Positions 6,584 to 7,336 of a DNA stretch of 7,336 nt are shown piece by piece. Origin of the DNA: Flammeovirgaceae bacterium UBA2786 (lineage in GTDB: Bacteria; Bacteroidota; Bacteroidia; Cytophagales; Cyclobacteriaceae); the NCBI GenBank assembly GCA_002352225.1, contig DEIA01000069.1:1-7336 (forward strand). The letters are read 5' to 3'. The notes beneath the pieces were generated by a model. It did no database searches, had not been told where the DNA came from, and saw nothing but the letters and a program-made list of their open reading frames with translations. Made by a program: the position numbers and the translations under genes. Numbering within the stretch: the first letter of the stretch is position 1; each line of letters starts with the position of its first letter.

Positions 6584-7150
6584 ATGAAAGCACGTAAAAT
6601 GAAATTATCTGCCGCAGAGCGTGGTGAATTACTTAAGTTGTTGAATGTACGGTTTCATAAAAACCCTTCGCGGCATAAGGGTGTTGAGTGGGCTAAGGTT
6701 GAAGCCAGGCTGAAAAAAGAACCAGACAAACTTTGGTCGTTGAACGAAATGGAAAAAACCGGGGGAGAGCCCGATGTAATTGCGTTCGACAAAAAGACGA
6801 AGGAATATATTTTTTGTGATTGTTCTTCGGAAACTCCAAAGGGGCGCAGAAGTATTTGTTATGATCATGAAGCATTGGAATCCCGTAAGGAGCACAAACC
6901 TGCCAACAGTGCGGTGCAAATGGCTGCTGATATGGGAATAGAGCTTTTGAATGAAAAGCAATACCATGAACTTCAACAACTCGCAAAGGTTGACAACAAA
7001 ACATCAAGTTGGTTAAAAACCCCAGCCGACATAAGAAAACTGGGCGGGGCAATATTTGGCGATTACCGCTTTGGCCGGGTATTTATTTATCACAACGGTG
7101 CCGAATCGTATTATGCAGCAAGAGGATTCAGAGGGTTGTTGCGCGTTTAG
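6584..7150 (+). CDS. DUF4256 family protein
   Basis: This 188-residue soluble protein matches what I remember of family DUF4256 along its full length: a start of type L..L..RF.KN..RH.G..W (residues 18-40), then TGGEPDVIAFDKKT (59-72), CDCSSETPKGRRSICYD (78-94), a KTSSWLKTPADIRKLGGAIF stretch, and the ending YHNGAESYYAARGFRG. It has no signal peptide or membrane segment. The biochemical role of the family is unknown to me; the many invariant Asp, Cys, Arg and Tyr residues suggest an enzyme, which is inference only. ATG 6584 is preferred, with an A-rich upstream region and no Shine-Dalgarno; ATG at 6599 is also possible. Its Arg codons are mostly CGN, as in the amidohydrolase genes, so unlike the PqiA-like gene it looks native in codon use. 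Confidence 0.88.
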   Translation: MKARKMKLSAAERGELLKLLNVRFHKNPSRHKGVEWAKVEARLKKEPDKLWSLNEMEKTGGEPDVIAFDKKTKEYIFCDCSSETPKGRRSICYDHEALESRKEHKPANSAVQMAADMGIELLNEKQYHELQQLAKVDNKTSSWLKTPADIRKLGGAIFGDYRFGRVFIYHNGAESYYAARGFRGLLRV

Positions 7151-7182
7151 TTTGAATAATTGCGCTTACGGATTAAACCTTC

Positions 7183-7197
7183 ACTACCCGAGGTAGT
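7183..7197. promoter_or_regulatory. Short perfect inverted repeat, possible operator
   Basis: ACTACC (7183-7188) and GGTAGT (7192-7197) form a perfect inverted repeat around CGA, in the 88-base gap between the DUF4256 gene and the lipoprotein gene. No T-tract follows. It could be an operator for the downstream gene or the base of a terminator hairpin. Confidence 0.3.
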
Positions 7198-7199
7198 CT

Positions 7200-7226
7200 A
7201 AATGCATCAAAACGCATTTTAAATTT
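7200..7226 (+). terminator. Possible weak terminator after the DUF4256 gene
   Basis: AAATGC (7200-7205) pairs with GCATTT (7214-7219) around an 8-base loop, followed by an interrupted T-rich stretch. The stem is short and the T-tract broken, so termination would be weak at best. Confidence 0.3.
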
Positions 7227-7238
7227 TACATAATTACA

Positions 7239-7336
7239 ATGAAGTATTCATGTGCAGTACGGGTTGGCTTTTTGTTTTCGGTATTTCTATTTGGGTGTAA
7301 AGATGATCCGGAGCCAATGGTTGAAGAAACCATGTA
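7239..7336 (+). CDS. N-terminus of a probable surface-exposed lipoprotein (cut by window end)
   Basis: Thirty-two codons plus two bases are present, open to the right edge. Residues 1-20 look like a lipoprotein signal peptide: Lys2 and Arg8, a hydrophobic core (9-18) and lipobox LFGC with Cys20. The mature protein begins Cys-Lys-Asp-Asp-Pro-Glu-Pro. A Lys followed by two acidic residues right after the lipidated Cys is the known export signal that sends Bacteroidota lipoproteins to the outer face of the outer membrane. The ATG at 7239 is chosen because it gives a complete signal; the upstream region is A+T rich without a Shine-Dalgarno. What the mature domain does cannot be told from this fragment. 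Confidence 0.72.
   Translation, partial: MKYSCAVRVGFLFSVFLFGCKDDPEPMVEETM

Overview
The window looks like a chromosomal segment of a Bacteroidota bacterium, probably a Cytophagales-type lineage. No start codon has a Shine-Dalgarno sequence in front of it. There are three lipoprotein signal peptides, one of them followed by the Cys-Lys-Asp-Asp pattern of Bacteroidota surface lipoproteins, and the families present (COG3653-type amidohydrolases, a Tat-type Gfo/Idh/MocA protein, DUF4256) suit that phylum. All six genes lie on the + strand. No integrase, transposase, CRISPR array, tRNA or rRNA is visible.

Left part (1-4828). A terminator at 18-54 closes an upstream gene outside the window. Then follow a lipoprotein D-aminoacylase-family amidohydrolase (197-1813), a Gfo/Idh/MocA-family oxidoreductase with a Tat-like leader (1904-3073), and a second, paralogous lipoprotein amidohydrolase (3152-4828). 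The three genes are 78-90 bases apart with no convincing terminator between them, so they may form one transcription unit. All three products are predicted to work outside the cytoplasm, which suggests a module that deacylates and oxidises or reduces an unknown substrate. Both amidohydrolases lack the His-x-His and Cys metal ligands of classical D-aminoacylase but keep Glu, His, His and Asp at positions that could build a single-metal site.

Middle (4829-6360). A TTG-initiated PqiA-like membrane protein (4901-6181) has clearly foreign codon use: 16 of its 18 Arg codons are AGA/AGG, against 6 of 26 in the gene before it. It is followed by an imperfect palindrome with 19-base arms (6204-6222 and 6331-6349). 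A box with similar sequence and the same spacing (CGT(T)ATA, 7 bases, GTTG) sits both at the left edge of the gene (4845-4861) and at the right end of the palindrome (6340-6357). This layout resembles an integron-type gene cassette, with a candidate cassette of about 4858-6353. This is the most interesting structure in the window.

Right part (6361-7336). A 223-base hairpin-rich stretch carries a third, incomplete copy of the palindrome arm (6451-6467). After it come a DUF4256 gene (6584-7150) with host-like codons and the first 32 codons of a lipoprotein that is probably exposed on the cell surface (from 7239), cut by the window edge.
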